From an uncultured Oscillospiraceae bacterium (GTDB lineage Bacteria > Bacillota > Clostridia > Oscillospirales > Acutalibacteraceae), in assembly GCA_902462665.1 (NCBI GenBank), contig CABQCM010000038.1, positions 1 to 8,511 on the forward strand: a stretch of 8,511 nt of DNA, in the 5' to 3' direction. A program made the position numbers and the translations under genes. Position 1 is the first letter of the stretch, and each line of letters opens with the position of its first letter. Below the pieces are notes generated by a model that worked only from the letters and a program-made list of their open reading frames with translations, was not told where the DNA came from and searched no databases. Below are positions 1-5,885 of the stretch, in pieces.

Positions 1-314
1 TAAATCAGGTCTGCATTGGAATCTTTTCAATAACCGCACTTGCTTTTATTGCAGGCGGTATGAATGCCATTTATCAAATCGAACGGCTACCCTTGATGGT
101 GGCAATTTTGATTCACGGTAGCGTTTTATATATCAGCTACCTCGGCACTTATCTACTCAACGATTGGCTCGTTTGGGGTGTAATGCCCATTGTAGTTTTC
201 TCGGCTATTTTTGTTGTGGGCTATGTCGTGATTTGGGCGATCATTTATTCCATAACCAAAAGGAGTACGGAAAAACTCAATGAAATGTTAAAGCAAAAAC
301 AACAGAATCCATAA
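1..314 (+). CDS. DUF3021-type small membrane protein (5' end outside window)
   Basis: The frame is open from the left edge (first full codon at base 3) to a TAA at 312-314, so the visible 103 codons are the C-terminal part of a longer gene. The in-frame ATG at 60 lies inside a hydrophobic stretch and has no Shine-Dalgarno in front, so it is not taken as the start. The visible part has about three membrane helices (around the IGIFSITALAFIAGG stretch, MVAILIHGSVLYISYLG, and VMPIVVFSAIFVVGYVVIWAIIY) and ends in a charged Lys/Glu/Gln-rich tail. This layout, with the conserved Ile-His in the middle helix and the Lys-rich tail, matches my memory of DUF3021 proteins. In Firmicutes these often sit just downstream of a LytTR-type DNA-binding regulator, which would be outside the window here. 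Function is unknown; such proteins are presumed membrane partners of the regulator. Confidence 0.7.
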   Translation, partial: NQVCIGIFSITALAFIAGGMNAIYQIERLPLMVAILIHGSVLYISYLGTYLLNDWLVWGVMPIVVFSAIFVVGYVVIWAIIYSITKRSTEKLNEMLKQKQQNP

Positions 315-321
315 AACAGAA

Positions 322-370
322 AAACTGCTGCAACTTCCATCCGATAAGGGGATGGAAATTGCAGCGGTTT
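322..370. terminator. Bidirectional intrinsic terminator between convergent genes
   Basis: A 16-bp inverted repeat, GCTGCAACTTCCATCC (327-342) against GGATGGAAATTGCAGC (350-365), has one mismatch and a 7-base loop. Flanking AAAC/GTTT pairs and one G-T wobble extend it. T-rich runs follow on both strands (GGTTTGTT on plus; GTTTTTCTGTTTT on minus). It lies 8 bases past the DUF3021-type stop and 16 bases past the CPBP stop, so it can end both convergent transcripts. Confidence 0.85.
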
Positions 371-385
371 GTTCATTATGAACAC

Positions 386-1144
386 TTAGATAAAAATAAG
401 CCAAATCAACTTGCTCACGATATGGAACAATGCGTGCCCCATCATTGCATAAACAATCCCATGCTTGCGATACAACCAACCGAATGCAAGTCCGAATCCA
501 CCGTTGAGCAGGAAGCAACGGAATAAGATCAGAGGTGTCAATATGCCAAAAATACTAATTGTAGCCGGCAAATGTCCTGCGGCAAAAAGAAGTGCCGCAA
601 CAATGTTTGCAACTACGAACACACTTGTTGGAATGTTCTCCTTGTCGAGTTTCTTGAAGAACAATTTCCACACAATAAAGGCAATCAGCGACATAAAGAA
701 CAACCGCAGCATCACTTCCTCTATGATGCCGCCGTACAGAACAGATGCAATCACACCGCTCACGGTCAAACCTGCGACATTAGCAGCTTGAATGCCGTCA
801 ATCATACTGCCAAATACCCAATGGTCAAGACTGAATACAATACCACCGACTACGGAGATTACAAACGTAACAATTAAGCTTCTTTTCTCAAATTGAATAG
901 GTTTCCAGAGCCCGATTTTATCTGCAAGAATATAACCAAAGAATCCACAGAATAGTGCATAGCCTACCGTCTGCACCGCAGCAACCACAATTAAAATATC
1001 TGTGCTTCCAAGCTCGGCAACCACTTCGGCAATTATTTCCTCAGAATAGGTGTCTAATTGACAAAAACCTACGAAAATTCCTGCAATAATCGCAATCGGC
1101 AAAAGGCAGAGGGCGAACAATAACGGTTTCTTATATTTAGACAT
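386..1144 (-). CDS. CPBP (CaaX-protease/bacteriocin-processing) family intramembrane metalloprotease
   Basis: A 252-residue, very hydrophobic protein with about seven to eight predicted membrane helices. The three CPBP (Abi) motifs are in order: EEVMLR (Glu142, Glu143, Arg147), FAAGH (Phe187 to His191) and HALFH (His237, His241). These residues form the intramembrane metal-dependent active site of the family, so the enzyme looks intact. CPBP proteins include the Rce1 CaaX proteases and bacterial members linked to bacteriocin maturation or self-immunity; the substrate here cannot be told. The ATG at 1144 is chosen over an in-frame upstream start at 1189 because AAGGGTGG lies about 8 bases before it. 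The start lies 8 bp inside the end of the MerR gene (stop at 1137-1139), so the two are co-transcribed and probably translationally coupled. Family assignment is strong; the role as the regulator's output is inference. Confidence 0.85.
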   Translation of the reverse strand: MSKYKKPLLFALCLLPIAIIAGIFVGFCQLDTYSEEIIAEVVAELGSTDILIVVAAVQTVGYALFCGFFGYILADKIGLWKPIQFEKRSLIVTFVISVVGGIVFSLDHWVFGSMIDGIQAANVAGLTVSGVIASVLYGGIIEEVMLRLFFMSLIAFIVWKLFFKKLDKENIPTSVFVVANIVAALLFAAGHLPATISIFGILTPLILFRCFLLNGGFGLAFGWLYRKHGIVYAMMGHALFHIVSKLIWLIFI

Positions 1145-1874
1145 TGTTTGCACCACCCTTTTCTGCGTATACTTCAATGCACAGTCCATTATGTCCGCAC
1201 TTCGGACAAGTCAGACGGCGCATTTTCAGTGTGTGGTACGCCCAAAACAATTCCTTGAAACGGGGACTGAATACCTCGTGACATTCGGGACAAATATAGG
1301 CAACATGCTTGAAATAATAGATCGAAACCGCAATGTCCCACGGTATTGCCACACACGCCCAAATAGCGAACAGCCACCAAAGACCGTTAGTAATCCATAA
1401 AATAATAGATGTCCATTGTAGTGCGGTTACGGGGATGCCTGTAAGCACCATGAGCCAACGCATCTTCCTTAACTTGTTTTTGTTTTTCATTACATATGCT
1501 ATATCACCGATAGATTCAACGGAGAAATTTTCAACTTCTTTCAGCTCACGTTTGATGTTTTCAATGATACCGAGTTTTTTCTGTCCTTCAGCTATTTCTT
1601 CCCGAAGTGCTTGCTCCTGTTGACCCAGCAAAATGGAAATTATCTTTTCCGGATGTTCCTCGGCGAACAGCTCACCGATACTGTTGATTGGAAGACCCGC
1701 TTCACGCAAGAAGCAGATAATCCGCATCCGCTTCAGATCATCTTCAGAATAAAGACGGCGACCGCCCTCCGATAGTTCGCTGGGGACGAGAATGTTTCTC
1801 GAATCATAGTATTGCACCGTTCTCACAGAAACGCCGCAGAGCTTTGCAATTTCTCCAGTTGTGTACTTTGACAT
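1137..1874 (-). CDS. MerR-family regulator with C-terminal membrane segments and zinc ribbon
   Basis: A 245-residue protein. Residues 3-23 (TTGEIAKLCGVSVRTVQYYD) are a typical MerR helix-turn-helix, followed by the wing (GGRRLYSEDDL, 37-47) and a second helical unit. Residues about 78-118 form a Glu/Lys-rich dimerisation coiled coil. In place of a small effector domain there are two membrane helices (about 139-161 and 164-187), then a four-Cys zinc ribbon (C195xxC198, C223xxC226). The protein therefore probably sits at the membrane and senses something at or in the envelope; this is inference from architecture. The ATG at 1874 is chosen because AGGAGG lies 8 bases upstream; a GTG at 1883 falls inside that site. 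It is the first gene of a pair with the CPBP protease, which starts within its last codons. The promoter ahead of it has the long spacer typical of MerR targets, suggesting autoregulation. Confidence 0.88.
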   Translation of the reverse strand: MSKYTTGEIAKLCGVSVRTVQYYDSRNILVPSELSEGGRRLYSEDDLKRMRIICFLREAGLPINSIGELFAEEHPEKIISILLGQQEQALREEIAEGQKKLGIIENIKRELKEVENFSVESIGDIAYVMKNKNKLRKMRWLMVLTGIPVTALQWTSIILWITNGLWWLFAIWACVAIPWDIAVSIYYFKHVAYICPECHEVFSPRFKELFWAYHTLKMRRLTCPKCGHNGLCIEVYAEKGGANNV

Positions 1875-1898
1875 AGCTTTCACCTCCTTACGCTGCTT

Positions 1899-1929
1899 AT
1901 TTTACATCATTACGCAGCGTCACAAGCAA
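1899..1929 (-). promoter_or_regulatory. MerR-type promoter (19-bp spacer) with dyad operator
   Basis: Read on the minus strand: -35 TTGCTT (1929-1924), a 19-bp spacer, and -10 TAAAAT (1904-1899), about 25 bases before the regulator's ATG. MerR-family proteins act on promoters with over-long 19-20 bp spacers by binding a dyad between the boxes. Here the spacer holds the palindrome ACGC-A-GCGT (1912-1920), flanked by TTACG/CGTAA-type bases. This fits autoregulation of the MerR/CPBP pair. Confidence 0.6.
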
Positions 1930-1998
1930 TACCTTACGCAAGGGGATTTTTTCAAAATATATAAAAATGTTTGTCTTTCATCGGCTATGCGATTTTTA

Positions 1999-2028
1999 AG
2001 CCGCCCATAGTCTGCACTATAGACGGCT
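1999..2028 (-). terminator. Stem-loop terminator of the DUF6061-like gene
   Basis: On the minus strand AGCCGTCTATAGT and ACTATGGGCGGCT pair over 13 positions (two as G-U) around a 4-base loop, followed by TTAAAAATC. The stem begins 5 bases after the stop of the small gene ending at 2034. The weak T-run makes it a less than ideal terminator. Confidence 0.55.
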
Positions 2029-2033
2029 CAAAA

Positions 2034-2282
2034 TCAATTATCCAATGGTTTGTATTCCGTTACAGTTTTCAGATATGTTTCGGGATCACCGTTCAAAATT
2101 AGGTCAGCATACTCCAAAGGAGCATTGTAGATCAGATAGTCAAGTTCTGAACGTTCGTACATATTACGGGCAACCTCGTTCTCAACGGCAATGGTATCAA
2201 TCGCAATCATGCTGCCATCGGTGAATTTCAGTTCCACACAGCAGTTATCGAAGTTGTATTCGCAGGAAATCAGTTTTTTCAT
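2034..2282 (-). CDS. Small DUF6061-like protein
   Basis: An 82-residue acidic soluble protein of unknown function. It starts MKKLISCEYNFDNCCVELKF, continues with DGSMIAIDTIAVENEV, and carries a central LDYLIYNAPLEYADLILNG segment. That segment is the hallmark I associate with the DUF6061 family, small proteins common in Clostridia and often found in accessory regions. The N-terminal half reads as a beta-hairpin pair, the C-terminal half as helical; there is no signal peptide or membrane segment. The ATG at 2282 is fixed by GGAGG with a 7-base spacing to the ATG; a TTG at 2297 overlaps that site and is rejected. A truncated XRE reading frame ends 65 bases upstream on the same strand, so the two may share a transcript. 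The family name is from memory and moderately sure; no function is assigned. Confidence 0.65.
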   Translation of the reverse strand: MKKLISCEYNFDNCCVELKFTDGSMIAIDTIAVENEVARNMYERSELDYLIYNAPLEYADLILNGDPETYLKTVTEYKPLDN

Positions 2283-2346
2283 AGGGTTTACCTCCAAAAT
2301 TGTATTGTTTGGAAGTTATGTAAGCGTGGGTTTTGTGGTGGTATCT

Positions 2347-2481
2347 TTAAGTTTGGGAAACCCCTTTTTCCCAACGGGAAATTGCCTGAGCTGTAACGCC
2401 GAGAGCCAGAGCTACCTCTTCCTGCGTTCTTCCAGCCCTATGACGAAACCGCCGAATCTGTTCGCCGAGCTTAATTTGCAT
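2347..2481 (-). pseudogene. Truncated XRE/Cro-type helix-turn-helix protein
   Basis: A 44-codon frame beginning MQIKLGEQIRRFRHRAG and ending ITISRWEKG-like (AISRWEKGVSQT, then TAA). It covers helices 1-3 of an XRE/Cro HTH: the helix-turn-helix core is TQEEVALALGVTAQAISRWE. It stops where family members continue into the Pro-Asp turn and helices 4 and 5 (usually a further 15-20 residues for the domain alone). The other two frames after the stop do not restore that continuation, so this looks like a deletion junction rather than a simple frameshift. GGAGG lies 7 bases before the ATG at 2481; a second ATG directly before it (2484) is possible. It may still be made as a mini-peptide, but a complete DNA-binding fold is unlikely. 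Other same-frame codons upstream (to 2556) lie beyond the ribosome binding site and overlap the promoter. Confidence 0.55.
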
Positions 2482-2523
2482 CATGATTCCTCCAAACATC
2501 GTATGATTCACCGGTGTGATCAT

Positions 2524-2552
2524 AGCATAGCAAAGGAATGTGCAGAGCACAA
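2524..2552 (-). promoter_or_regulatory. Candidate promoter of the XRE-fragment/DUF6061-like unit
   Basis: Minus strand: TTGTGC (2552-2547), a 17-bp spacer, then TATGCT (2529-2524), about 40 bases before the XRE ATG. Both boxes keep most sigma-A consensus positions. A stronger -35-like TTGACA (2605-2600) lies upstream but has no good -10 partner at 16-18 bp. Confidence 0.4.
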
Positions 2553-2636
2553 GCATTCATTTGTTGCTTGTAGCTCAACAATCCGTTGGAAATCTTTTTT
2601 GTCAAACCAAAAACACAGTCGAAAGACATAAACAAA

Positions 2637-2661
2637 AAGCGGCCGGGTGCTCCGGCCGCTT
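2637..2661 (-). terminator. Intrinsic terminator of the dockerin gene
   Basis: On the minus strand a perfect 10-bp GC-rich stem, AAGCGGCCGG/CCGGCCGCTT, with a 5-base loop, is followed by TTTGTTTATG. It lies about 60 bases after the stop of the dockerin gene and matches the canonical rho-independent form. Confidence 0.88.
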
Positions 2662-2720
2662 GAGTATTTCTATTTTGGCTTACTAAAAATACCGTTGGTA
2701 TCCGCATGCTTCGGACCGTC

Positions 2721-3632
2721 TCACTGGCTAATGCAATAGGGAACCAATCCCACCGAATATTGCAGGATCGTGAGCGCATCTTTGGCATTCACGTCTTGAC
2801 TGCCATCGCAGTTGCCCGCGGCCCACTGGAACTCAGACAACTCCACAAGCTCCACCGAGCTTTGCAGCGCAAGCAGTGCGTCGGAAGCATCAATCACGCC
2901 GTTGCCGTTCAAATCGCCCAACATAACGAACGCGCCCTGCGATACGATCGCATCCTCTTTCCAGGAGGCCAGCATGCATCCGGTTCTCAGCGTATCGCTA
3001 TCCGAAAGCTGGGTGCCATCCGGCCCATAGCCGACGAGCGAACAGCCTGCTGCCGGAGTCAGAATCTCCCGGACCATCCCCATGGTTAGGTTATCCTGAA
3101 CGGCCACGCTGACGCCGAGGTCGGGAGAGGAAATAATCCGGTCGTTTTCCGCTAAGTCAAACGAGTAATCCTCCGCCGCGGGGCGAATCCGACCGTCTTT
3201 GACCTTCAATGCGGTGCCATCGGCCTTGTAAGCCTCCAGATGGATCACGACGTCCTCATTCACGCCATCAGCGAGCGTAAACTGGAAAAACGCGACAATA
3301 GCCGCGCCGTCAAAGCTGCCGGCGTTGAGAAGGAACTGAATGTTTCCATCCTCACCGGTCGGCTCCCCGCCATGATACAGCATCCCGGCCGAAGCGGCCG
3401 CCAAAGTTGCCTGATCGGTATCGTAAGTGATCTTTAACGTAATATCGGCGTCCGGTCGCTTGGAAGCGCGCAGTGCCATTAGCGTGGAGAGAGAATCGCT
3501 GGCGACTACCGTATCCAGTGAAAAATCCACTCCATCCTCCTGCGGCATCGCTTCCGCACCGGCTGCCGGCAGCATGGCGCAGCAAAGTACAACAGCCAGC
3601 ACGATAGACAGAATTTTACCTTTGAATTTCAA
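2721..3632 (-). CDS. Secreted protein with C-terminal type I dockerin
   Basis: About 303 residues. Residues 1-28 (MKFKGKILSIVLAVVLCCAM onward, ending AGAEA) form a Sec signal peptide. Residues about 44-150 are beta-rich and look cohesin-like or Ig-like (for example ITLKITYD, GNIQFLLNAGSF, AFFQFTL). Residues about 178-225 resemble a domain often linked to dockerins in Ruminococcaceae (LTMGMVREIL, then GYGPDGTQLSDSDTLRTG). The C-terminus (238-299) is a type I dockerin with two calcium-binding F-hand repeats: D240/N242/N244/D248/D251 and N274/D276/S278/N282/D285. Dockerins bind cohesins on scaffoldins or the cell surface. No catalytic domain is seen, so it is more likely an adaptor or structural part than an enzyme. 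Start: no ATG precedes the signal peptide. TTG at 3632 is preferred, with GGTGAT 6 bases ahead, and makes a textbook signal peptide; GTG 3641 or TTG 3644 with AAGGA are alternatives. It is monocistronic. Confidence 0.82.
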   Translation of the reverse strand: MKFKGKILSIVLAVVLCCAMLPAAGAEAMPQEDGVDFSLDTVVASDSLSTLMALRASKRPDADITLKITYDTDQATLAAASAGMLYHGGEPTGEDGNIQFLLNAGSFDGAAIVAFFQFTLADGVNEDVVIHLEAYKADGTALKVKDGRIRPAAEDYSFDLAENDRIISSPDLGVSVAVQDNLTMGMVREILTPAAGCSLVGYGPDGTQLSDSDTLRTGCMLASWKEDAIVSQGAFVMLGDLNGNGVIDASDALLALQSSVELVELSEFQWAAGNCDGSQDVNAKDALTILQYSVGLVPYCISQ

Positions 3633-3679
3633 ACAAATCACCAATCCTTTTCATTTTTTTGCATTCGTTTTGGCAGCCC

Positions 3680-3720
3680 CATGGTACGATAACACTTCTT
3701 TATCGGTATTTTTCACCATG
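3680..3720 (-). promoter_or_regulatory. Nested inverted repeats in the dockerin leader
   Basis: The untranslated leader holds two nested pairs: CATGGT (3720-3715) with ACCATG (3685-3680), and inside them CGATAA (3705-3700) with TTATCG (3693-3688), around a 6-base loop. The transcript could fold into an interrupted hairpin about 48 bases before the start. It matches no riboswitch class I recognise and may be chance. Confidence 0.3.
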
Positions 3721-3740
3721 AACCATAGCTAGTGTACTAT

Positions 3741-3746
3741 ATTATA
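3741..3746 (-). promoter_or_regulatory. -10 box of the dockerin gene promoter
   Basis: A perfect TATAAT on the minus strand, about 110 bases before the chosen start. No good -35 lies 16-18 bp upstream (the best is TAAATT), so the promoter is weak or activator-dependent. The leader would be roughly 100 bases long. Confidence 0.5.
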
Positions 3747-3858
3747 CAACAATTTGCAATCATAATTTATTGGTATATGGTCCACAGGCCGAAGGTCGTA
3801 ACCGGCACGCCGCGACAAAACCGCCGGAACATATAATTTGTTTTGTAAAAACAGCAAA

Positions 3859-3886
3859 CTCCCGCCCTGACCATGCAGAGCGGGAG
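3859..3886 (-). terminator. Intrinsic terminator of the aldolase gene
   Basis: On the minus strand CTCCCGCTCTG pairs with CAGGGCGGGAG (11 bp, one G-U) around a 6-base loop, followed by TTTGCTGTTTTT. It sits about 25 bases after the aldolase stop codon. Confidence 0.88.
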
Positions 3887-3911
3887 AAAATGAAAGCCGG
3901 AAGTCAAAAAA

Positions 3912-4847
3912 TCAGGCCTTGTCCTTGCAGCCGAGAACAGCGTCCACCTTGTGCATGACAACCTCTTTGACCGCTTTGCGCCCATCGCCCAGATAGCCGC
4001 GCGGATCGAAATCGGCCGGCTTTTCGGCAAAATGGCGGCGAATTTCCGCCGTCATGGCCAGACGCAGGTCAGAGTCCATATTGATCTTGCACACAGCGTT
4101 CGCGGCAGCCTTGCGCAGCATTTCCTCAGGGATACCGATAGCGTCGGGCATCTGGCCGCCAAAGCGGTTGACCATAGCGACATAGTCGGGCGAAACCGAA
4201 GACGCACCGTGCAGCACGATGGGGAAACCGGGCAGACGGCGGGCCACCTCGTCAAGAATATCAAAACGAAGCTGCGGCTTCTGGCCGGGCTTAAACTTAT
4301 AAGCGCCGTGGCTGGTGCCGATGGCGATAGCAAGCGAATCGGCGCCCGTGCGCTCGACGAATTCCTGCACCTGAGCAGGGTCGGTAAACGACGCGTTTTC
4401 GGCGCTGACGTTGACCTCGTCCTCAATACCGGCAAGCTGGCCCAGCTCGCCCTCCACGGTTACTCCGTGGGCGTGGGCATATTCGACAACCTTCTTCGTT
4501 ACGGCAACGTTTTCTTCAAAAGGTAGATGACTGCCGTCAATCATGACCGAGGTAAAGCCGTCGTCAATGCAGGCCTTGCAGGTTTCAAAATCAGGGCCAT
4601 GATCGAGATGCAGCACGATGGGAAGCCCGGTTTCCTTTTCCGCAGCCTCTACCATTTTAATCAGATAGGCCGGACGGGCGTACTTGCGCGCGCTGGAGGA
4701 TACTTGCAGAATGACCGGCGCGTTCAGCTCGCGGCAGCCGTCTGCAATCCCCTGCAGCACCTCCATGTTGTTAAAGTTGAAAGCACCGATAGCGTAGCCG
4801 CCCTCATATGCTTTTTGGAACATTTCTTTGGAATTAACCAGTGGCAT
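3912..4847 (-). CDS. fba: Class II fructose-1,6-bisphosphate aldolase
   Basis: A 311-residue cytoplasmic TIM-barrel enzyme that reversibly cleaves fructose 1,6-bisphosphate to dihydroxyacetone phosphate and glyceraldehyde 3-phosphate in glycolysis and gluconeogenesis. The family signatures are present: HLDHG (80-84; Asp82 is the catalytic acid/base and His83 a zinc ligand), VEGELG (131-136), GTSHGAYK (His180, second zinc ligand), VLHGASS (His213, third zinc ligand; substrate phosphate loop) and INMDSDLR (255-262, phosphate binding). Length is normal for the short Firmicutes-type enzymes. The start is ATG 4847, with AGGAG 8-9 bases upstream; the GTG at 4856 lies in that site. The gene is monocistronic, with its own promoter and terminator. 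Tagatose-bisphosphate or other sugar-phosphate aldolases of the same family are harder to exclude, but no sugar-utilisation genes are nearby, so the glycolytic role is most likely. Confidence 0.95.
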   Translation of the reverse strand: MPLVNSKEMFQKAYEGGYAIGAFNFNNMEVLQGIADGCRELNAPVILQVSSSARKYARPAYLIKMVEAAEKETGLPIVLHLDHGPDFETCKACIDDGFTSVMIDGSHLPFEENVAVTKKVVEYAHAHGVTVEGELGQLAGIEDEVNVSAENASFTDPAQVQEFVERTGADSLAIAIGTSHGAYKFKPGQKPQLRFDILDEVARRLPGFPIVLHGASSVSPDYVAMVNRFGGQMPDAIGIPEEMLRKAAANAVCKINMDSDLRLAMTAEIRRHFAEKPADFDPRGYLGDGRKAVKEVVMHKVDAVLGCKDKA

Positions 4848-4876
4848 AGCAAACACTCCTTAAATCTTTTTCAAAG

Positions 4877-4895
4877 AAGCGGCCCTATGCCGCTT
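4877..4895 (-). promoter_or_regulatory. 5' leader hairpin of the aldolase mRNA
   Basis: AAGCGGC and GCCGCTT pair perfectly (7 bp) around a 5-base loop, within a few bases of the expected transcription start and about 30 bases before the aldolase ATG. Such 5'-terminal stems commonly stabilise abundant mRNAs. The short T-poor tail (CTTCTTTG) makes an attenuator less likely. Confidence 0.45.
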
Positions 4896-4906
4896 GTCTA
4901 CCTTTT

Positions 4907-4934
4907 ATTATACACAAAATAAGGAAAATGAAAA
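4907..4934 (-). promoter_or_regulatory. Sigma-A-type promoter of the aldolase gene
   Basis: Minus strand: TTTTCA (4934-4929), 16-bp spacer, perfect TATAAT (4912-4907). The predicted start near 4900 gives a leader of about 50 bases holding one small hairpin. Confidence 0.65.
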
Positions 4935-4968
4935 GGGATATACCGGAGAAAAATACACCGATTCCCTT
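4933..4968 (-). terminator. Imperfect terminator overlapping the glycosylase stop
   Basis: On the minus strand AAGGGA (4968-4963, beginning inside the TAA stop) pairs with TCCCTT (4938-4933). An inner CGG/CCG pair encloses a T-rich loop, and TTCATTTTCC follows. The stem is interrupted, so termination may be partial and some readthrough into the aldolase gene is possible. Confidence 0.4.
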
Positions 4969-5797
4969 ATTTTATTTTATGAATTCTGCCGTAGTGAAAA
5001 AGATATTGCTGCGCAATACCGGCCACCGGCGAAAATTCCGCGGGCAAACCATCGGGAAACAGCGCGGCCATGACCCGTTTCATCCATACGTCCATGGGAA
5101 AGCATTCCAGACGGCCAAAGCCATACAGCAGGGTACATTCGGCCACCTTGCTTCCCACGCCGTATAAGGTTTGAAGGGCTTCCCTCGCCTGCTCCACCGG
5201 CATGGTATAAAAGTCCAAGAGCGCAATTTCTCCGTTCGCCACCCGCCTGGCTGCGTCGAGTAAATATTTGGTGCGAAAGCCGCAACGAACTTCGGACAAA
5301 TCTTCCGCACGGCACCCGGCAAGGCGCTCGGGAGTGGGAAAGGCATAATCCTCCGCACCCAAACGCTGGCCAAACCCTCGGCACAGCCGCTCCACAATGC
5401 CTTTGATGCGGGGAATATTGTTGTTTTGCGACAGGATAAAAGTACAAAGCGCTTCCCACGGCTCCTGCCGCAGAATACGAATCCCCCGTGCGTCCTGCGC
5501 CGCCATATGCAGACGCTCATCCCGACACAGCAGACGGTCTATGGCCTCGTAATCCCGCGCCAGGTCAAAATAATCGTTCCAATACAGCGCCATATCCTGC
5601 GGCGTGGTGTTGTGAAAAGTCACTGACTCCCCCCGCTGGGACAGACGTAGCACCCTTCCCTTTGCCACGCCCTCAAACATTCCGTTTTCCAGACGGCGCC
5701 AGCGGAAAGCCTGACCGCAGTCCAGGGTTCTCTCAAGCGAGAAGCAAGGGATTGACAGGGTAATATCAGCGCTGGACGTTTGAAGCTGCAAACTCAT
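4967..5797 (-). CDS. ogg: 8-oxoguanine DNA glycosylase/AP lyase (OGG type)
   Basis: A 276-residue base-excision repair enzyme that removes 8-oxoguanine opposite cytosine and nicks the abasic site. Residues about 8-110 match the OGG N-terminal domain (FSLERTLDCGQAFRWRR at 19-35). Residues about 115-270 are the HhH-GPD domain: LSQNNNIPRIKGIVERL (122-138), then the helix-hairpin-helix LYGVGSKVAEC with catalytic Lys217, then FPMDVWMKR with catalytic Asp236. These correspond to Lys249 and Asp268 of human OGG1. No iron-sulfur cluster cysteines follow, as expected for OGG rather than Nth/MutY. The start is ATG 5797 with GGAGG 5 bases before it; an in-frame ATG at 5872 lies in the promoter region and has no ribosome site. 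It is divergent from the DUF6062-like gene and ends just before the aldolase promoter. Confidence in family is high. Confidence 0.92.
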   Translation of the reverse strand: MSLQLQTSSADITLSIPCFSLERTLDCGQAFRWRRLENGMFEGVAKGRVLRLSQRGESVTFHNTTPQDMALYWNDYFDLARDYEAIDRLLCRDERLHMAAQDARGIRILRQEPWEALCTFILSQNNNIPRIKGIVERLCRGFGQRLGAEDYAFPTPERLAGCRAEDLSEVRCGFRTKYLLDAARRVANGEIALLDFYTMPVEQAREALQTLYGVGSKVAECTLLYGFGRLECFPMDVWMKRVMAALFPDGLPAEFSPVAGIAQQYLFHYGRIHKIK

Positions 5798-5856
5798 GAC
5801 TTCCTCCTTATCCCAGCCAGACGGCGCAAATTGAAACCCGCCTGGCCAGACCGGCA

Positions 5857-5885
5857 TTGTTATTGGGAACATTGTATGTTACAAT
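5857..5885 (+). promoter_or_regulatory. Promoter of the DUF6062-like/HPP-like operon
   Basis: TTGTTA (5857-5862), an exact 17-bp spacer, TACAAT (5880-5885), with TG at the extended -10 position (5878-5879 region, TGT before the box). It predicts a start near 5892 and a leader of about 105 bases. It is the best plus-strand sigma-A match in the gap. Confidence 0.65.

Noticed and set aside
465..877. Plus-strand open frames over the CPBP gene
   Set aside because: Antisense to a protease gene with all three family motifs; no Shine-Dalgarno and no recognisable protein.
2471..2788. 105-codon minus-strand frame between the dockerin and XRE regions
   Set aside because: It spans the strong dockerin terminator and the XRE promoter in one read and resembles no protein.
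3767..3858. Possible small gene or RNA between the aldolase terminator and the dockerin promoter
   Set aside because: No ribosome site with a start, no convincing fold and no match to any RNA family I recognise.
3951..4526. 191-codon open frame antisense to the aldolase gene
   Set aside because: It lies wholly within a highly conserved gene on the other strand, has no ribosome binding site, and its translation is a low-complexity mirror of the aldolase codons.
4877..4895. Riboswitch or attenuator in the aldolase leader
   Set aside because: Only one 7-bp stem in a leader of about 50 bases, with no T-run and no alternative pairing; a stabilising hairpin is enough.
4977..5520. Alternative-phase open frames inside the glycosylase gene (160 and 146 codons)
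   Set aside because: They overlap the OGG-type gene with all catalytic residues intact and show no motif or ribosome site.
5798..5872. Longer glycosylase with an ATG at 5872
   Set aside because: The added 25 residues cover the divergent promoter palindromes; the ATG at 5797 has GGAGG in front and begins near the family's normal N-terminus.
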